Shown here one piece after another: positions 12,896 to 13,781 of a DNA stretch of 13,781 bases. The notes under the pieces are model-generated. The model was given only the letters and a program-made list of their open reading frames with translations. It did no database searches and was not told the DNA's origin. The position numbers and the translations under genes were made by a program. How positions within the stretch are numbered: position 1 is the first letter of the stretch; every line of letters starts with the position of its first letter. Origin of the DNA: CAYVQE01 sp964633205 (GTDB taxonomy: Bacteria > Myxococcota > B64-G9); NCBI GenBank assembly GCA_964633205.1, contig CAZWFN010000155.1, forward strand, positions 1 to 13,781, in the 5' to 3' direction.

Positions 12896-13781
12896 ATGTC
12901 CCGCCCGCGCCCGATCCCATCCCGCGCGCTGGTCGCCAGCCTATTGTGTCTGTCCGTCACACTGCTGCCCGGCTCCGGCATGGCTCGATTGCCTTGCGAG
13001 CACGGCTCCATCCAGGTCGACTACGAGGCCGACACCATCCCCGAGCGGGACGGCCATGCCCCCTGGGAGCTGATTCTCAACCAGCAGACCGCGCCCACCT
13101 ACTACAGCGACGGCGGTCGGCTCTTCCTCGATGGCTACGACCTCTACCTCGACGACCCCCAGGCCGACAACGACGGCTATCTGTTCTACCGCGACGAGCC
13201 CGCGCTGGCCGGGGCCGAACAATACGCGATGCAGGCCCGGGTGCACGTGGTCGCGGGCCGCTACCCGCCGCAGGGCCCGTTCGATGCCGGCTACGTGGCC
13301 TACGGTGTGGTCGACGACGGCAACAAGCGCGCCGCCATCATCACCGGCCCCGACCCGGCGGCCGGCGAGCTGCAGGTGATCGGCAACCAGCAGGTCTTCT
13401 CCGCCCCCTGTGCCGACTGGTTCGCGCCGACGACCTATCGGCTGGAGGTCGACAGGACCGATCCCGATCCGCAGCAGCACAGGCTCGATCTCTACGCCGA
13501 CGGCAGCTACTGCATGACCGTGCCGTACGAGGCGCTGCTCGACAGCGAGCAATACCAGCCGGGCTTCTACTTCGGCGGCCGCGACAGCGACAGCGTCTGG
13601 GACCACGTCCGCTACACCATCTGCGAGCCCGCCCCGGTGGAGCGGCCGCCCATGGCCGAACAGATCGCCGAGCTGCAGCAAGAGGCGGCCGCGCTCGACG
13701 CCCCGCGCTGGACCCGCTGGTGGCTGGAGCGGCGCCTGGAGCACATCGGCCGGATGGACGACCCCCAGCGCCAGGGCCGGG
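12896..13781 (+). CDS. Secreted protein with probable concanavalin A-like domain (partial, runs off window)
   Basis: An open frame of 295 codons with no stop before the window ends. It starts at an ATG with GGGGAGG four bases upstream. A basic start (MSRPRPIPSR) and hydrophobic ALVASLLCLSVTLLPG form a signal peptide cut near residue 30 (GSGMA). The mature part (about 37-243) is rich in beta-type strands, aromatic residues and Asp/Gly turns, and ends in GFYFGGRDSDSVWDHVRYTI; a FGxxxxxxxxWDxVRY ending is typical of LamG/concanavalin A-like jelly-roll domains. Cysteines at 34, 172, 206 and 243 could form disulfides. After it, a charged helical stretch (MAEQIAELQQEAAALDAPRWTRWWLERRLEHI) begins another region. 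Not recognised as a named family; no catalytic residues are proposed. Its location is periplasmic or extracellular. Confidence 0.8.
   Translation, partial: MSRPRPIPSRALVASLLCLSVTLLPGSGMARLPCEHGSIQVDYEADTIPERDGHAPWELILNQQTAPTYYSDGGRLFLDGYDLYLDDPQADNDGYLFYRDEPALAGAEQYAMQARVHVVAGRYPPQGPFDAGYVAYGVVDDGNKRAAIITGPDPAAGELQVIGNQQVFSAPCADWFAPTTYRLEVDRTDPDPQQHRLDLYADGSYCMTVPYEALLDSEQYQPGFYFGGRDSDSVWDHVRYTICEPAPVERPPMAEQIAELQQEAAALDAPRWTRWWLERRLEHIGRMDDPQRQGR

Overview
The window is a very GC-rich stretch of chromosome from a diderm (Gram-negative) bacterium. Outer-membrane proteins (a TonB-dependent receptor and a small beta-barrel ending in Phe), Sec signal peptides and good AGGAGG-type ribosome sites support this. 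The high G+C, the Arg/Ala-rich proteins and the gene mix fit Myxococcota or another former deltaproteobacterial lineage. That placement is inference; no rRNA or marker gene here settles it.

Left part (1-4562, all genes on the minus strand). In order of transcription: a TonB-dependent receptor, a tRNA-Gln(UUG) with its own intrinsic terminator, an exported beta-barrel protein with an acidic linker, and a protein kinase-like protein. The first ~70 bases carry a motif that looks like a dispersed repeat or mobile-element end.

Middle (4615-7080, plus strand). A strong sigma70-type promoter drives a Na+/phosphate cotransporter with a PhoU-like tail, divergent from the TonB receptor. Behind it lies a compact Phd/YefM-PIN (VapC) toxin-antitoxin pair. 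It has a near-consensus promoter overlapped by two adjacent 10-bp palindromes, probably the autoregulatory operator, and its mRNA may be leaderless.

Right part (7118-12732, minus strand). Six co-oriented genes run from right to left: a shortened Tex-like S1 RNA-binding protein, a YrdC/Sua5-family protein, a single-chain NDP-forming acyl-CoA synthetase, an FHA-domain protein, then after a 203-bp AT-richer gap a thioredoxin and an FmdB-type zinc ribbon. The first four have gaps of 21-44 bases and look like one operon. The shared theme of translation/RNA (Tex-like, YrdC) plus CoA metabolism and phospho-recognition is not an established pathway.

Right end (12837 onward, plus strand). A secreted protein with a probable concanavalin A-like fold has an extended -10 promoter and runs off the window.

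No CRISPR array, intact transposase, phage gene or defence cluster was seen. The most interesting items are the Tex-like protein that has lost its helix-hairpin-helix module and the GxDPG motif of its YqgF domain, the twin-palindrome operator of the toxin-antitoxin pair, the ATGCAAC-repeat region upstream of the thioredoxin gene, and the unusual YrdC-family active-site motif.
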